Shown here: one piece after another, positions 10,324-22,311 of the stretch
Layout of the letters: each line of letters opens with the position of its first letter
Position numbering within the stretch: the first letter of the stretch is position 1
Assembly: GCF_958295425.1 (NCBI RefSeq)
Contig: NC_081146.1
Coordinates: 1,759,501 to 1,823,500, forward strand
Direction of reading: 5' to 3'
Source: Solea solea
Taxonomy: Eukaryota; Chordata; Actinopteri; Pleuronectiformes; Soleidae
Length of the DNA stretch: 64,000 nucleotides
The notes under the pieces: generated by a model
Databases searched by the model: none
The model's input: only the letters and a program-made list of their open reading frames with translations
Told to the model about the DNA's origin: nothing
Position numbers and translations under genes: made by a program

Positions 10324-10651
10324 TGTTATATTCCAGTTTCTGTTGTCCCGCCCCCCCCCCAGGCCCTTTTCTTCTCCCTCTGAGCAGGTACATGCTGACC
10401 TCACCGGTGCTCAGCCCTAACTGCCACTCACGCCAAGCCGCTGAGTATAAAAAGGGTGGAGAAGAAGGGCCTCACACGCTCTCTCTCTTGGTTCCTGTAT
10501 CTTGGAAGTGAACTCTGCGTGACCAGAATCCAGCTTCGTTTAGCCCTAGTTACTTTTTGTTAGTAATAAATATTGTTAAACTTTTCAGTTGGTTTCCTGC
10601 CTTCTCTTTTGACCCAGGTGAACAAAGGTGTTGCACAACAGGGTTGTAACA
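10324..10651 (+). mobile_element. LTR-like element, probable solo LTR
   Basis: Bounded by TGTTATATTCC and GGGTTGTAACA, so the ends form a TGTTA/TAACA inverted repeat. Inside, in LTR order, are a TATA box (10445-10453), a CT-rich downstream segment and AATAAA (10565-10570). No matching target duplication could be found, so the boundaries or identity could be wrong. Confidence 0.5.
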
Positions 10652-12090
10652 TGACGTTTAAGTCCAGGTAGTTATCATTGCATATAAGCAGGTGCTTATA
10701 TAACCTTCAAGTTCAGTACTGAATTCAAGTTCAGTATCACCACTTTGGATATGAAAGTGCAAATGAATACGAGGCCGCTTTTATGATTTTACTGCCCCCT
10801 GGTGTTATAAAAAACAAATCGTTTCTGAGCAGCTTAACAATGAGAGAGCCAGTGTTTTCCACATTGTCCCTTTCACTTCCCTTGTTTTACACTTTCTTGT
10901 GATATGTTGACTTATTTCCACTATTGCATTATGCTAAGGGGGCTCACGTGTGTGTGACATGATTCAGTGCTGGTCCAAGCCTTTATGGGGCCCTAAGCAG
11001 AATATGATTTGCCTGAGGGGATTTTCAAATGTATTAAAATCCCATAAGTGGCCTAGTATTAATTCACACTTCAGTATGATGTGTGGTGATAGTGAACTTG
11101 AATTAAAAAAGTAAAACAGTTTAATGACTTTGCACATGTGCAAATGTGAATGTTTTTAAATCCAGACACGTTTCTTTTCTACTTTGTGTTCAGATTGTTC
11201 ATTTAAATGTTTCAGAGTTCTAAACTTTCTTTCAGGTAAAGCACCTTGAGTTGCCCTTGTGTATGAAGTGAGCTGCCACGCCTTCTTACGGCATTCTCAT
11301 AAACTCTTATCTGCACGTCCTTCTAAAGTGTGTGAGCCAAGAGATAAAACAAAGAGTCACAGACACATTATTATTATTGTATGTATTTATTATATCTTTA
11401 GGACATCCAGGAGTCGTCATGGAGACACAAACAACTTTCTGAGGAACTGATTAAGTTTAGGGCTAAGAGTTGGAAGTAATGTTTCGGTTTAGTGTTAGAG
11501 ATCATGTTTGTACAGAATATAGACCTTTTTTTTTACATGTTTGCAGCCACTTTTTTCTTTTCATTCATTTGTTGCACTTCTCACAATTTCTATTGGTTTC
11601 TGTCATATATGTTTTTCTGTGTTTTCCTCAATTGTTATTGAGTAAGTTTGGACCAAATCTGCTGCCACCTGCTGGATGTATTACATGCCTGCACCCTCTC
11701 AAGTCCACACAAATGATCTTTTGACTCCCTGATGAATGTCGGAGTCGGAAACTACTGCTGAAATATATTTATTTTGAAGGGTTGAACACAAGGACATTGA
11801 CTTTGGTTACACTGAGTTGCTATAAGTGCAAAAAGTTGAGGCTCATAAAGATACAGTATACTCACTCACTCACTCACTCACTCACTCAAGGGTGGCGGGG
11901 GGCGCTGGTCTCATGGAGATACATGATATCTAATTATTTCTTTTATATCTGTGAGTCTCTTCTGTAGTTTTAAACAATGGAATCTGTTCATCATGTCATT
12001 GTCATTCATTAATTGTACATTTTGTTCTAAGGTACAAACACAAACTGAAAAACAGTCAAACGTTAGTTATCCAGACTGGTTATATATTGT
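10652..12090. other. Intergenic, no gene recognised
   Basis: AT-rich. Contains a dispersed repeat at about 11405-11475 (GTCGTCATGGAGACA ... TTAAGTTTAGGGCTAAGA) that recurs at about 49988-50045, and an (ACTC)n microsatellite at 11861-11888. Confidence 0.6.
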
Positions 12091-12096
12091 TTTATT

Positions 12097-13041
12097 TTAT
12101 TGTCTTATCTTCTGCTCCCGGGCCATTTGACACAGTCCACACAGAGGCAGACAGGCCATGACGACCCAGTCGTCACACACTGAGCCCTGTGAGAAAAGCA
12201 AAGGAACGGCAGCGTGAAGAGTATTGTATTTAAGTGAGAGACTCCATTTCATTAGTTCATGTCACACTTACCTCAATTTGGTATCTGCTGCGGATGCTCG
12301 TCCTCAGAGCGATCATAGCGCCGGGGAGGCAGGGCACGCAGCAGCTGTCCCCGTTGTCCTGGGCAACCTTACATCCCAGGATACATGGGATGAATGTTGC
12401 ACAAAGACCTGGAGGTGAAAGGCATATGGTCACAGTGGGAATCAGACCACTAGGTTCAATTTAATGGGACAGTTCCCGGTTGTTTTGAAGTGTGACGTAC
12501 ATACATACATACTGTACAGTCAGTGCTGACTGAACTCTATGAGCAGGGAGACAAGGACCAGCTGATCCACAACATCTTAAGCTTCTCACTGTTAGACATA
12601 TTTTTTTTGTCTCACTTTTCTAACATCGCAAAGTCCATAGAGAAAAGCAGCAATTTGTTTTTTTGGGACTTCAGTCTTTGAAATCCTCCTCTCAGATTTC
12701 CCTCAGTGACACAACGTAACTAAAAACACTGATTCAGGAGGGTGAGCTGTTTACAAACTCCAGGTTACATTCAAAAATGGCCGTGTTAACAGTGAGCTTG
12801 GACTTTATCAGGTGACCCTTGTGTCCTCCCTGGCAGCCATGTCTTGGCGTCGTCACACCCAAACACAATCAGTGTGGAACCACACTTCAGAAAACCCAAA
12901 CTGTCAAAATCACGTACATATTCCACAGTCGTCACAACAGTCGCACACGTTTGAGTTCCACTCTGATCGTCCTGGCGACACGGTGAACTGTGTGACCGCG
13001 ACCTGAGGCTGCGAGCTGATCACATTTGACTGGAACGCCAT
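12097..13041 (-). CDS. PLAC8-family (onzin/ponzr/cornifelin-like) protein, three coding exons
   Basis: Spliced gene. Coding exons are 13041-12918, 12408-12272 and 12186-12097, joined at consensus GT/AG sites (donors GTACGT and GTAAG; acceptors CCAG and ACAG). The product is 116 residues. The start ATG (13041-13039) is two bases inside its exon, after an acceptor CGCAG. The N-terminus is polar, then comes the cysteine-rich PLAC8 domain: WNSNVCDCCDDCGI across the first splice, ILGCKVAQDNGDSCC, LPGAMIALRTSIRSRY, and GSVCDDWVVMACLPLCGLCQ before the terminal MAREQKIRQ. Length and cysteine spacing are typical of the family, whose members are small membrane-associated or cytoplasmic proteins with varied and unclear roles. 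No frame break is seen. Family confidence is high; the exact paralog is not assignable by eye. A TATA box and noncoding first exon lie upstream. Confidence 0.92.
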
Positions 13042-13453
13042 CGCTGCGTGTGGAAGAGAAACAACATCAGGAAGTGACAACATTATTAATAATAAAATAC
13101 ATTACAGTAAATGACTGTAAATGTTAAGATATTGTATTTTTACAGTAATAATAATAATAATAATATTGATAATAGTAGTAATACCTTCATTCATATGGCA
13201 CTTTTCAAAGCAATGTCACAAACATGTGTAAAAACACATAAAAGCACTAAACTAAAGGAATATAGACAAAGAAAAAGTGAAACAAAACATTTCAAAATGA
13301 GATAAAATCTGAAAAGCAATAAAGTCAATTTCAAGCATTGATTTAAAGGAAGCTCCTGACTGAACTTTTTCTGATTCTCTGTTCTCTTATTTTAAAAGCT
13401 TGCTCACTTTGAGATAGTAAATGTCCTTAAGTTGACAGCCATGTAACTCTCAC

Positions 13454-13515
13454 CTGATCTCTCCTGGTAATGTTGATGTGGTCCAACTGCCTCCGGTCCA
13501 GGGATAAATCCACAA
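13454..13515 (-). other. Noncoding first exon of the PLAC8-family gene (predicted)
   Basis: A consensus donor CAG|GTGAG (exon end 13454) lies about 410 bp upstream of the acceptor of the first coding exon. About 30 bp downstream of the TATA box at 13541-13550 would place the transcription start near 13515. The exact start is inferred. Confidence 0.65.
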
Positions 13516-13540
13516 ACAGGTGGAGCTGAGCATGACCACA

Positions 13541-13550
13541 GCTTTTTATA
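13541..13550 (-). promoter_or_regulatory. TATA box of the PLAC8-family gene
   Basis: TATAAAAAGC on the minus strand, roughly 30 bp upstream of the predicted first exon and correctly oriented. Confidence 0.7.
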
Positions 13551-13559
13551 CTCATGTGA

Positions 13560-15190
13560 CTGATATGACAAAACAAACAGTGACCATTAAAGCTGCTAAC
13601 AAAGCTCTGCTGTTTAGTTTTAGGGAGTATAACAGATTTCAACAGATGCAGGTTTTTTTTTATCAGCATACAGTAATGGGAGAACAAAGCAGGGGAGTAA
13701 AGCATGTTTGTATTGTAGTCATTTATAAACCAGGGTGCAGCTATGATCTTTAACTTAACATTTAATCCAGAGAGAGTGAAGTTCTGATTTGAAATGAAAC
13801 GCTGTCGTCAGACCAGTCCTGTTCACCCTGTTCACCACCACGAGAATCTTGATATTCAGAACTTTGTCAGAGGAAATGCTGTTTGGTTATTCATAACCAC
13901 TCATGTCACTGGGTGTGCCATACTCCGTTCACTCCTCATTCATTCATTCATTCACCGCAGACTCATTCTACTTCTTCCAGTTGAACCACGGTTGGTAACC
14001 AGTGTAATACTGTAGGTGATTAGCATCACTCTCTGCTACAACATGCATGTTTTCATCACTGTCACATCGTCTTTATCTAAATGAAGCCAAACATGGCTGA
14101 GTCTTCTCAGTATTAACACTTAAATCCTGAACCCCAAACATCCACAGGTCTTCTTCCGTTCATGATATTCGTGACACTGGATTGTTTCATGTGCTACAGG
14201 TTGACAGTAATGATCTGTTTAAAATTCAACTTCTATTGCAAAGTATTTCTTATTTTCTTGGCCTTACCATATTGTGTATTGATGAATTAGCCTGGTTCAT
14301 AACCCTTGGTCAGTCTTTAGCCTGATTAAATATCATCTTTTATAACCATAGAGCCACTGCTAGTAGTATTAGCAGATTATTAGACCAGATTATTACCATG
14401 GAGGGTTTGTGTCTCCTGCTTCTAATGGAATATGTCATAAAACAGATGATTTCATGTGTCATCTTGAGGACTGATCGTCAGACCTGGAAGTAGCATCAGT
14501 AGCATGAGTAGCATGAGTAGCATGAGTAGCATGAGTAGCATCAGGCTTTGTTGTACATGTGCTGGTGTTTAAATGCCTTTAACTCAACTCATCACAGACT
14601 CAACAGAAACAAACCTTGAAACAATTGCATTGTCCCATTTATTTTGTTTCCAACTGACTGACTGACCCAGTACTTTTCCATTAACTCTGGCTCCACCTCC
14701 ACCAGCCTGACCTGTTAGCCACGCCCACTCACCTGGTTCACTCAGCTGCTCTGCAGTTGTTGGTTCCAGCACTCTTCCACTCTTCCTCCTTCTGCCTCAT
14801 TTACTCGTCTCATCTGAATCCTGGAAACCCCCGTCAGCTTTGTGTCCTCATCCATTTTCTATATGTCGACCCACTTTTTAAAGATGGCCGACTGTCATGA
14901 CCCAAATCATGATATTATTTGTGACGAGAGGAAATGTGTGAATAACATAGCGACTCATTTAAAGCCATATCTGTAACACTTACTAACATTTTTAAAGGTG
15001 AACAAGTAATGTCCAATGTATGAGTGGTTAATAATTACAACTTTTTAAGCATGTTATTAAAACATAGACACAGAAATCTGAAGTAAAAGGTTGGAAAAGC
15101 TCTAGAAATGTGTTTGGACACCTCCTAACCCAGTCTATGGGAATCACGGTGTTAGTAACAAGTGGACATCGCAAAAGGCCCCAAAGGCCT
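13560..15190. other. Intergenic, no gene recognised
   Basis: No convincing coding region on either strand. Contains a 9-bp tandem repeat at about 14490-14541. Confidence 0.6.
14490..14541. repeat. 9-bp tandem repeat (TAGCATGAG)n
   Basis: Five to six near-perfect copies of TAGCATGAG, with variant TAGCATCAG at both edges. Confidence 0.9.
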
Positions 15191-15192
15191 AT

Positions 15193-15258
15193 GTTGTACT
15201 TTGTGCTGCATCACAAAGTACAACACCCTGGACACCCTGCATCTACAGGGTGTCCAGG
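15193..15258. other. Two adjacent perfect hairpins
   Basis: Arms GTTGTACTTTGTG (15193-15205) and CACAAAGTACAAC (15212-15224) form a perfect 13-bp stem with a 6-nt loop. Two bases later CCTGGACACCCTG (15227-15239) and CAGGGTGTCCAGG (15246-15258) form a second perfect 13-bp stem, again with a 6-nt loop. Function unknown. Confidence 0.9.
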
Positions 15259-15717
15259 TAGAACATGCACAAAGGTACAACAGAGGCTAATTATCTCTGT
15301 AATCTGACAAATGTCACATGTGTTTGGTGTCGGCCAGAAATGGTTGTTCCTCTTCTACCATGTTGTCGTTGAGAGCGTCAACTAGAACATGGTGGTATGG
15401 AATCTTTGCCTAGTTTGGCAACCTCCATGGGGCCGACCACATGAAAACCAGCCTCGGTGGCATTTGGGTGCCCGAATGCAGTGTTTTTGGAAACGGGTCC
15501 CAAAGTGGGAAAATCTCGAAATACCACCCTTAAAATTTCATGAAGACAACCAATTTAGTATTTTGGGAAAACACTAATGTCGTAATCTGTCTCTGTTTTC
15601 TGTGATTGTGTAGATTGTAAGGTGAAAGCAGGTCTTGATCTTTGCTGTCATTATAAATCTGAAATGTGAGGTCAGATGGAGGGTTGATCAGAGCCACTTC
15701 AATCATTCATACATGTG

Positions 15718-15785
15718 ATGGTGGGAGGAAACCGTGGAGAGCTCAGAGGAAACCCACGCAGAGAACATGCAAACTCCACGCACCA
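15718..15785 (+). repeat. Dispersed interspersed-repeat fragment
   Basis: Contains GTGGGAGGAAACC, AGAGGAAACCCACGCAGAG and AACATGCAAACTCCACGCA, a phrase common in fish interspersed repeats. It appears to be the downstream part of the family whose upstream part lies at 40384-40755. Confidence 0.65.
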
Positions 15786-16199
15786 CGGTGACGTTCAAAT
15801 TATGTCTTCTTCTGTGGGTTTGGTGTTCACCTGGAGCAGAGCTGCAACATCACATCATGATGTTGAATGCATTCGTGTGGCATGGTCTGAAGATCATCTG
15901 AACCATGTTTTGAGAAGATTACACAAAATGTGGGACAAGAGAAGCCTTTGAAAGGTTATGGATCAAATCAAAGATGGATGAAAAAAACATTAAGGGTGCG
16001 TTGAACTCAGCTTGGCCCAAAGGTTCCAGTGATACATCGTTTGTGAAAAACAGATGAACAAGTCAAAAGTTAAGTTACATACATGCATGTCCAACTTTGT
16101 CCTGTTGGTGGAGCTCTTGAGCTTGCGTTGCTTACACAGTATCACCACTTGAACCCAAGTAACGGGTGGTCTGCTGTTAAATTATTACAATATTGGGGA

Positions 16200-16290
16200 A
16201 TTATTACATTATCAGGACCTGTGTAATGAAGGCTAACCTGATAATGTAATAACCTCCTGTTAATGTAATACTTTATTACATTATCAGGTT
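16200..16290. repeat. Small inverted-repeat element (MITE-like)
   Basis: The 16-mer TTATTACATTATCAGG occurs at about 16201 and 16273 in direct orientation and as its complement at 16238-16253, giving a direct/inverted/direct arrangement within 90 bp. Confidence 0.6.
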
Positions 16291-18599
16291 CTACAAACCT
16301 TATTTATTATATTTATTCCACTTTAACATAGTTCTCACCCAGCCAGCATGGCCATGTGGGCCCAAAGGGCAGAGGTCGGCAAGTAACTTTGGGTATGAAT
16401 GTGTGAGTGAATGTGTGAGTGAATGTGTGTGTGAATGGGTAAAAAGTGTAAGGCAGCTTTGAGTCATCAACACTAGAAGAATGCTTTATAAATACAGACC
16501 ATTTAGACGTGTGAGTGAGGCATGGCTGAGGCCGTCATTACGAGCTGAGTCATGATAAAAGACGGTCTGCTGGTTTGAGTCTGTCCAGGCCTTTGTGAGT
16601 GGACTTTTCTCTGGGTGCAAATGTTCAAACACTGCACAGGTTCATTTTACACTCTAAATTACTCATAGTTGTTAACACGCATGGGTAAAAATGCATCCAA
16701 ATGTAATTCTAAATAAAATACCTAATAATCTAATACTCTACTTAGAGTATAAATGTATTAGAATCAAATACACAATACAGCAGCCACACCATATTTTCCC
16801 CGATGAGGCCGTTTTTTTGAGGCAACCCTTTGTCATGGTCTCTCCTGCACAGACTAGGGGACAATGTTTGAGAGATAACTTCCACGAGCAGTGAACACAT
16901 TAAACATGCTGAGCGTCCTGCCCAGAGACATCCCAACATTACCCAGATTAATGTGAAGGTAAGTAAGTATAGGACGTGACTGCACTGATGGTGTTTATCA
17001 CAGTTTCAGTGGTGTGAGCACAACCTCATTCATTTAAATGAAAAAGAAAAAAGATTAGGTAGTCATACACACACGTCAATAATTATGACATGATCAGTCA
17101 TTTTTCATTTATGTAATATTGTGAGGTAGGAGGTGACTTTATTATTTATGACTAAATGGAAAGTGTGATTTGAACAAGACTGAGCCAATGAAGGTCGGCC
17201 TCGAGCCTCGAGCACCATGCTGCGTTCTTACGATGCATTCAGGGGTTTGAAAAAACGTTTCAGTTGGAGGACAGGTTGTATGATGTCCCCACACTGTCTC
17301 AAAGACAGTGTTTTACAGTATTTTAAAAATACACAACACTGAAGTATTTTGATATAAATATGAAGGCATTTTCATCATTTCAACAAATCACAATCTAATG
17401 TCTTGTGTTTGGAATACGCACTTTAAATACATGTATCAGAAACACTGTCCGTCTCTGGTTGTGAGGGTGAGAATGAATGGTTGTTTGTCTGTGTGTTTGA
17501 CCTCATCTGTTCACCCTTTCACCCTGAGGCAGCTGGGTTTGGTACCAGCGACCCTGCGAACCTCATATGGAGGATGAAGTGGTAGAAGATGAGAAAAAGA
17601 AAGTCACACATGCTAAAAACCAGATTTGACTACACAATGTTTCTGAGTCCCGTCTAAAAGCAAGGTGACTAACTGTGGACGTGTCATACGGCTGCTGGGG
17701 CGCAGGTCCACAACACCGTCACAACAGCACCACCTCAGTTTTGACTCTCACTGTAAGGCCATGCATTGCACACTGACATTGCACCATAGCATAAATTACC
17801 AGAAGAAAATGCTTGTGTGTTCATTTCCTCTCACATTCACCACACGGCCTGTTTATGAAGAGACTTAAGAGAGATGTCGACAGCATCTTGTTCAGATTAT
17901 TGCACCTAGTTTCATCTCTGTTTGTCCGGTAAACCCTGACACCTGAGAGGATGTCAGTGTTTATAACCACATGGATGTCCTGTCATGTCCTTTCTGTGTC
18001 CTGCAGAACCAGCACCTTACTTTGTTTCCTGTCATCTTTACAAGACATCTCAGTGCAAGGATCCTTTCCACTTTATTTCATATGTTATTTAACTTCTGTG
18101 TAGACAGTGTAAGAAAAACACAAAGCCTGGGTTTATGATGCATATACTATATGAAAAACAACAAAAAAGAGCAAAGTGTGAAATTCTTGCTCGTCAAGCA
18201 CTTTCACTTCTCTGTTTGTGGCAGAATGTTGTTTTTTTTAACAATTCCTGCTTCTTCGTGGGTTTAATTCCAACAACCTTGTTCCCTTTGGCCTCTTCAC
18301 GTTACGTGGGAGCTGCACGTGGGTCTACACTCCAGAGGATAGATTATTTTTTCCACATGGAGCACACAGTCGTCTGTCTGAAGCGCACACACAGCCATGT
18401 TTTTAAAAACATGTCATGATTTTCCTGAGACACTCATCCATTCCTACTATGAATACACATGTGTCTCAAGTGTGCGAGGATTCACTTCCTAAAAGTGTGA
18501 CTTCTCCTTTCTGAGACAAAGGCAGATTGAAAGACGGGATGTTTTCTTGTGTTTGTCTCTTGGACCCTCTTGCATGGTTTCACGTGCTCTGCTGCAGAT

Positions 18600-20168
18600 A
18601 TGGATCTGATCACACCCAACACCACAAACTACGAGGTGAGCGACCGGTTTTATGTCCAATATTCTGTGCATCACATGATCTGGAGATAATGCACCTGCTC
18701 ACATACACATACACATACATATATATATATATGTATATATATATGTATATATGTATATATAGATTTATATATAATATTTAAGCATTATTTGATATTATAG
18801 TGCCCAGTTTTGCTAATTCTCATGCAATATTTTATTATTTCTTTCCTTATTAATCTGCTTTAATCTTAACAGTACTGTTTAAACGTCTTTAGATCTGTTG
18901 TTTTAGCAATGCTATACTAACCATAAAGTGTGATTATTTCTCTATAACTTTATTGGAACACATCCAGAAATACTGGAAACATGAATGCAGTTTTAAACTA
19001 TTTCAGGTTTAGGGGAAAAAAAGCGTCTAAGCTTCATGTTACTGGTAAAACCTGTGTTTGTCTTATTATTTCACATGGACAAATATCTGCTGTGGAAAAT
19101 TCTATTACACCAATCTGAATCAAGACATGATGACAAGCTGAGAAATACATCAACTCATTGACAGTTTGCTAATAGATAAGACAACACTCAGTCACATCAT
19201 TCTGATCCAAACACCAATGATCACAGAATCTCACACACGTTCTTGTATTTGTACTCTTTTATACTTTTCTAGTACTTTTTGTGTTTGTGAATTTACCCAG
19301 TGTGGGATCGATAAGTCTCACACTCACACTTCATTAAGATAAGCTGTGGATGGAGTATGGAGTATGTATATGTATATATGTATACATATACATATATACA
19401 CATATACACATATACACATATACATACATATATATATATATGTATGTGTACACACACGACTCCACTCTTTGTGCCTGTCGCTGCTTCAAACAGCCGTCTC
19501 CTTCAGTCATGAAAGCATTTAGAGGTCTGAATCTTTAGTCACATGTTATCGTGACAAGTCATTTTACTAATTAGTAAGAATTTTATAATTGATACCAATC
19601 ATTTATCAATTCTTTATTTTTTCACTGACCCCCAAGGATCCCTCAACTTTTGTTGTAGTGAGCATTTCCTTCCACCGCCTTCTGAAATGATAAGTAATAG
19701 ATAATAACTACAGTATATCCAGCACAGATAACATTCTGTTTTGATTAACTGCAGCTTAACCTGATCTAGTAGCTTTGATATAAGTCCGACCGATTTGACC
19801 TCTGTGTCCATTTTAAAGTAAAAAAACTCCATCAAGCATGTTTGTTGACGTGTCTTCCGTCACTCTGCATATGACATCCTGATCAATGGTCTGACTGGGT
19901 TTAGGTCTATCCAGTTGCACTCTTCACAGACTCAGTCTCAAACAAGTACATTCTGACTGTAAATGCCAACATTTTCCCGTCCAGTGCAGACCTTTGTTCT
20001 GCTTAATAGAGACAATGAAGAAGAGCTTGCATTAGTCTGTCAGTGCTCACATACAGACTGTCAGCACGTAGACCACCACACCAGTAAATAGGAAAGAAGT
20101 GTGAGTGTGCTTGCTGAGTAGTGGTTAGTGCTCTTTCCATTTGCAGCAAGAAGACAAAGGGCCTTCTC

Positions 20169-20215
<47 letters not shown>

Positions 20216-20255
20216 ATCGACCCTCGATGTCTCAGACAGAGTGTGTCCCCTCAGT

Positions 20256-20310
<55 letters not shown>

Positions 20311-21621
20311 TCACTCAGCTCTCAGCCCACTTCTTGGCATTGGGTGAAGTTAGCTGCAGAGGGGAGGTTCAGTTACAGCGTTTTACACTTATATGAATAT
20401 GTGTAAAGTTAGTAAATGCACTTTTTGTTGAAAAACCTAACCCATGTTACTCATTGCTTCTTTACATAAAATGAGGCTTCTTTTCAAAGTACTGCACTGA
20501 CTGCTTGTCCTGGTTGTTTGCAGGACAACTATGATGATGATTACCCTGAGTACAATGACACGGATTTATCCGAGTCAGCGCCGTGCAAACAGGAGTACAT
20601 CTATGCGTTTGCACGGAGATATTCCCCTGTTGTTTACATGCTGGTGTTCATACTTGCAGTGGTGGGAAACGTGCTAGTGTTGTGCGTCATCCGCCGCTAC
20701 CGCAACTCGCAGCGCGGTGGCGCCTGTGCCTTCTCTCTCACCGACACCTTCCTCCTTCACTTGGCCATCTCTGACCTGCTGCTGGCCTTCACCCTGCCGC
20801 TCTTCGCAGTACAGTGGGCTCACCAGTGGGTGTTTGGTTTGGCACTTTGCAAGATCTCCGGCGCCCTCTTCTCTCTCAACCGCTACAGCGGAATCCTCTT
20901 CCTTGCCTGCATCAGCTTTGACCGCTACCTGGCCATCGTCCACGCCGTCAGCTCCGGCTGGAAGCGGAACACCTGCCACGCACAAATCGCGTGCGCCCTC
21001 ATCTGGATGTGCTGCCTGGTCCTGAGTGGGGTGGAGATTGCTTTCAGACAGGTGGAGGCTGTGTACACTACTGAGCAGCAGAGTGTGCTGCTGTGTGATG
21101 TGTGGTACACTGAGAACCCCACACAGTGGCAGGTGGGGCTGCACCTGATCAGTGTGGTCCTCGGCTTCGGGCTGCCTCTGTTGATCATGCTCTACTGCTA
21201 CATTCGCATCTTCAAGTCTCTGTGCAACGCCACCCGCAGGCAAAAGCGCAAGTCTCTCCGCCTCATCATCTCTCTGGTGTCGGTGTTTGTCATCTGCTGG
21301 GCACCGTACAACTGCTTCCAGCTGCTGGACGGTCTGCTTAAGCTGGGCTCTGTGAGCGGGGATTGCCATTTTGGCCGAGTGGTGGACATTGGGACTCTGG
21401 TCACTCAGAGTGTGGGGCTGTCTCACTGCGCCCTGAACCCTCTGCTGTACGGCTTTGTGGGGGTGAAGTTCAGGAGGGAGCTGACCCGGATGTGCAAGGG
21501 GCTGCTTGGGCATAGAGGCTTGCTGGAGATGGAGGGATGGAAGCAGAGGAGGCTCAGAAAAACCACAGGCTCTTTCAGTTCCGCAGAGAGCGAAAACACC
21601 TCTGTCTCTGTCATGGTGTGA
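18600..21621 (+). CDS. CXC chemokine receptor, CXCR3-related, canonical DRY
   Basis: Two coding exons: 18600-18635 (12 codons, MDLITPNTTNYE, donor GTGAGC) and 20524-21621 (acceptor TTTGCAG), 377 residues in total. The short first exon is needed because exon 2 has no proper ATG at its start; a short first coding exon is usual in this receptor group. The N-terminus is acidic and tyrosine-rich (YDDDYPEY) with N-glycosylation sites NTT and NDT, as expected for tyrosine-sulfated chemokine binding. TM1 is near residues 48-70, TM3 carries Cys121 and DRYLAIVHAV (DRY 145-147), TM6 has CWAPY and TM7 NPLLY. Cys33 and an ECL3 cysteine (SGDCHFG) support the second extracellular disulfide. The tail is Ser-rich (SAESENTSVSVMV), suited to arrestin regulation. 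It lacks the TM3 intron of the other two receptors. Paralog assignment is uncertain; a distinct CXC receptor is possible. Confidence 0.9.
18705..18780. repeat. TA/ATAC-rich microsatellite (intron 1)
   Basis: ACATAC followed by alternating TATATA/TGTATA runs; largely self-complementary. Lies in the intron of the receptor gene. Confidence 0.9.
19362..19447. repeat. TATG/CATA-type microsatellite (intron 1)
   Basis: Alternating TATGTATA and CATATACA units, palindromic overall, in the same intron. Confidence 0.9.
20171..20306. repeat. Inverted pair of (TG)21 and (AC)25 microsatellites
   Basis: (TG)n at 20171-20212 and (AC)n at 20257-20306 are complementary and separated by 44 nt. They lie about 220 bp upstream of the exon 2 acceptor (20523) of the receptor gene. 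Confidence 0.95.
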
Positions 21622-22176
21622 AGAGACAGGAAGACAAGAGGGAGATGGTGTGTGACACAGGGGGTGGTGCTGTGAATGAAAAATGAAAACGAAAAGCAAT
21701 TAAAACCATGAATCGGGATTGAGATCACAACCACACTTTCATAATTCCTTCCTTCCTTTGGGTTATGGTCTACAATCATAGAAAATGTTTGAGTTAGGAT
21801 TAAGGTAAAGTAACTCCAGAGATTATATGTAAAAGAGGGACTGATTTATACATACACAACTATAAAATTCAGTTGTTGAACGTTCATTTTGCCACTTGTC
21901 GTTGGTGCAGAGCAGCTGTGAGGAAACAACGTGGCAGCTTCTACTCACTGACTGAAGTACAATGGATCTACAGTGTACTTTGTCTGTGACAACGTGACCA
22001 GTGTGTTCACACTCTCACAAACGCCTGCTCAGCACTTCCAACACGTCTCAGCAGGCTGTTTCTGATCAGATTACACTCTCAAGTGGTTCCACTGTTAAAA
22101 TCAATTCATTGATCATGTTGAGATTCTTGTTTTTGACCTTCCTTTACTTTCCCCTTTTCAGCTGTTCTCTCTGTTG

Positions 22177-22177
<1 letters not shown>

Positions 22178-22216
<39 letters not shown>

Positions 22217-22226
22217 AATAATAATA
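22178..22226. repeat. (ATT)n/(AAT)n microsatellite
   Basis: About 12 ATT units passing into AAT units in the predicted 3' UTR of the first receptor gene. Confidence 0.95.
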
Positions 22227-22291
22227 TTACTCTGTTGAAAAAAAGGAAATGACCTGACTTGAATTTTCATTATTGGGCTTTTTTTAAAAAA

Positions 22292-22311
22292 AATAAATAT
22301 TTTGGAATAAA
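22292..22311 (+). terminator. Polyadenylation signals after the first CXC receptor gene
   Basis: Two AATAAA hexamers (22292-22297 and 22306-22311) about 670 bp after the stop codon, in the correct orientation. Use is inferred. Confidence 0.5.

Larger units (their letters stand above)
15259..18599. other. Intergenic, no gene recognised
   Basis: Holds a dispersed repeat (15718-15785), a small inverted-repeat element (16200-16290), and otherwise AT-rich unique-looking DNA without a supportable gene. The 5' leader of the receptor gene at 18600 presumably lies at the right edge. Confidence 0.55.

Noticed and set aside
20003..20406. Frames rich in Cys-Val and His-Thr repeats
   Set aside because: Translation of (TG)n and (AC)n microsatellites.
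20518..20523. Start of the first CXC receptor at 20518
   Set aside because: It would use TTG and lies in the splice acceptor; a proper ATG exon at 18600-18635 joins in phase.
20674..21699. 341-codon minus-strand frame opposite the CXC receptor exon
   Set aside because: Shadow of the receptor coding strand; composition and lack of motifs show it is not a gene.
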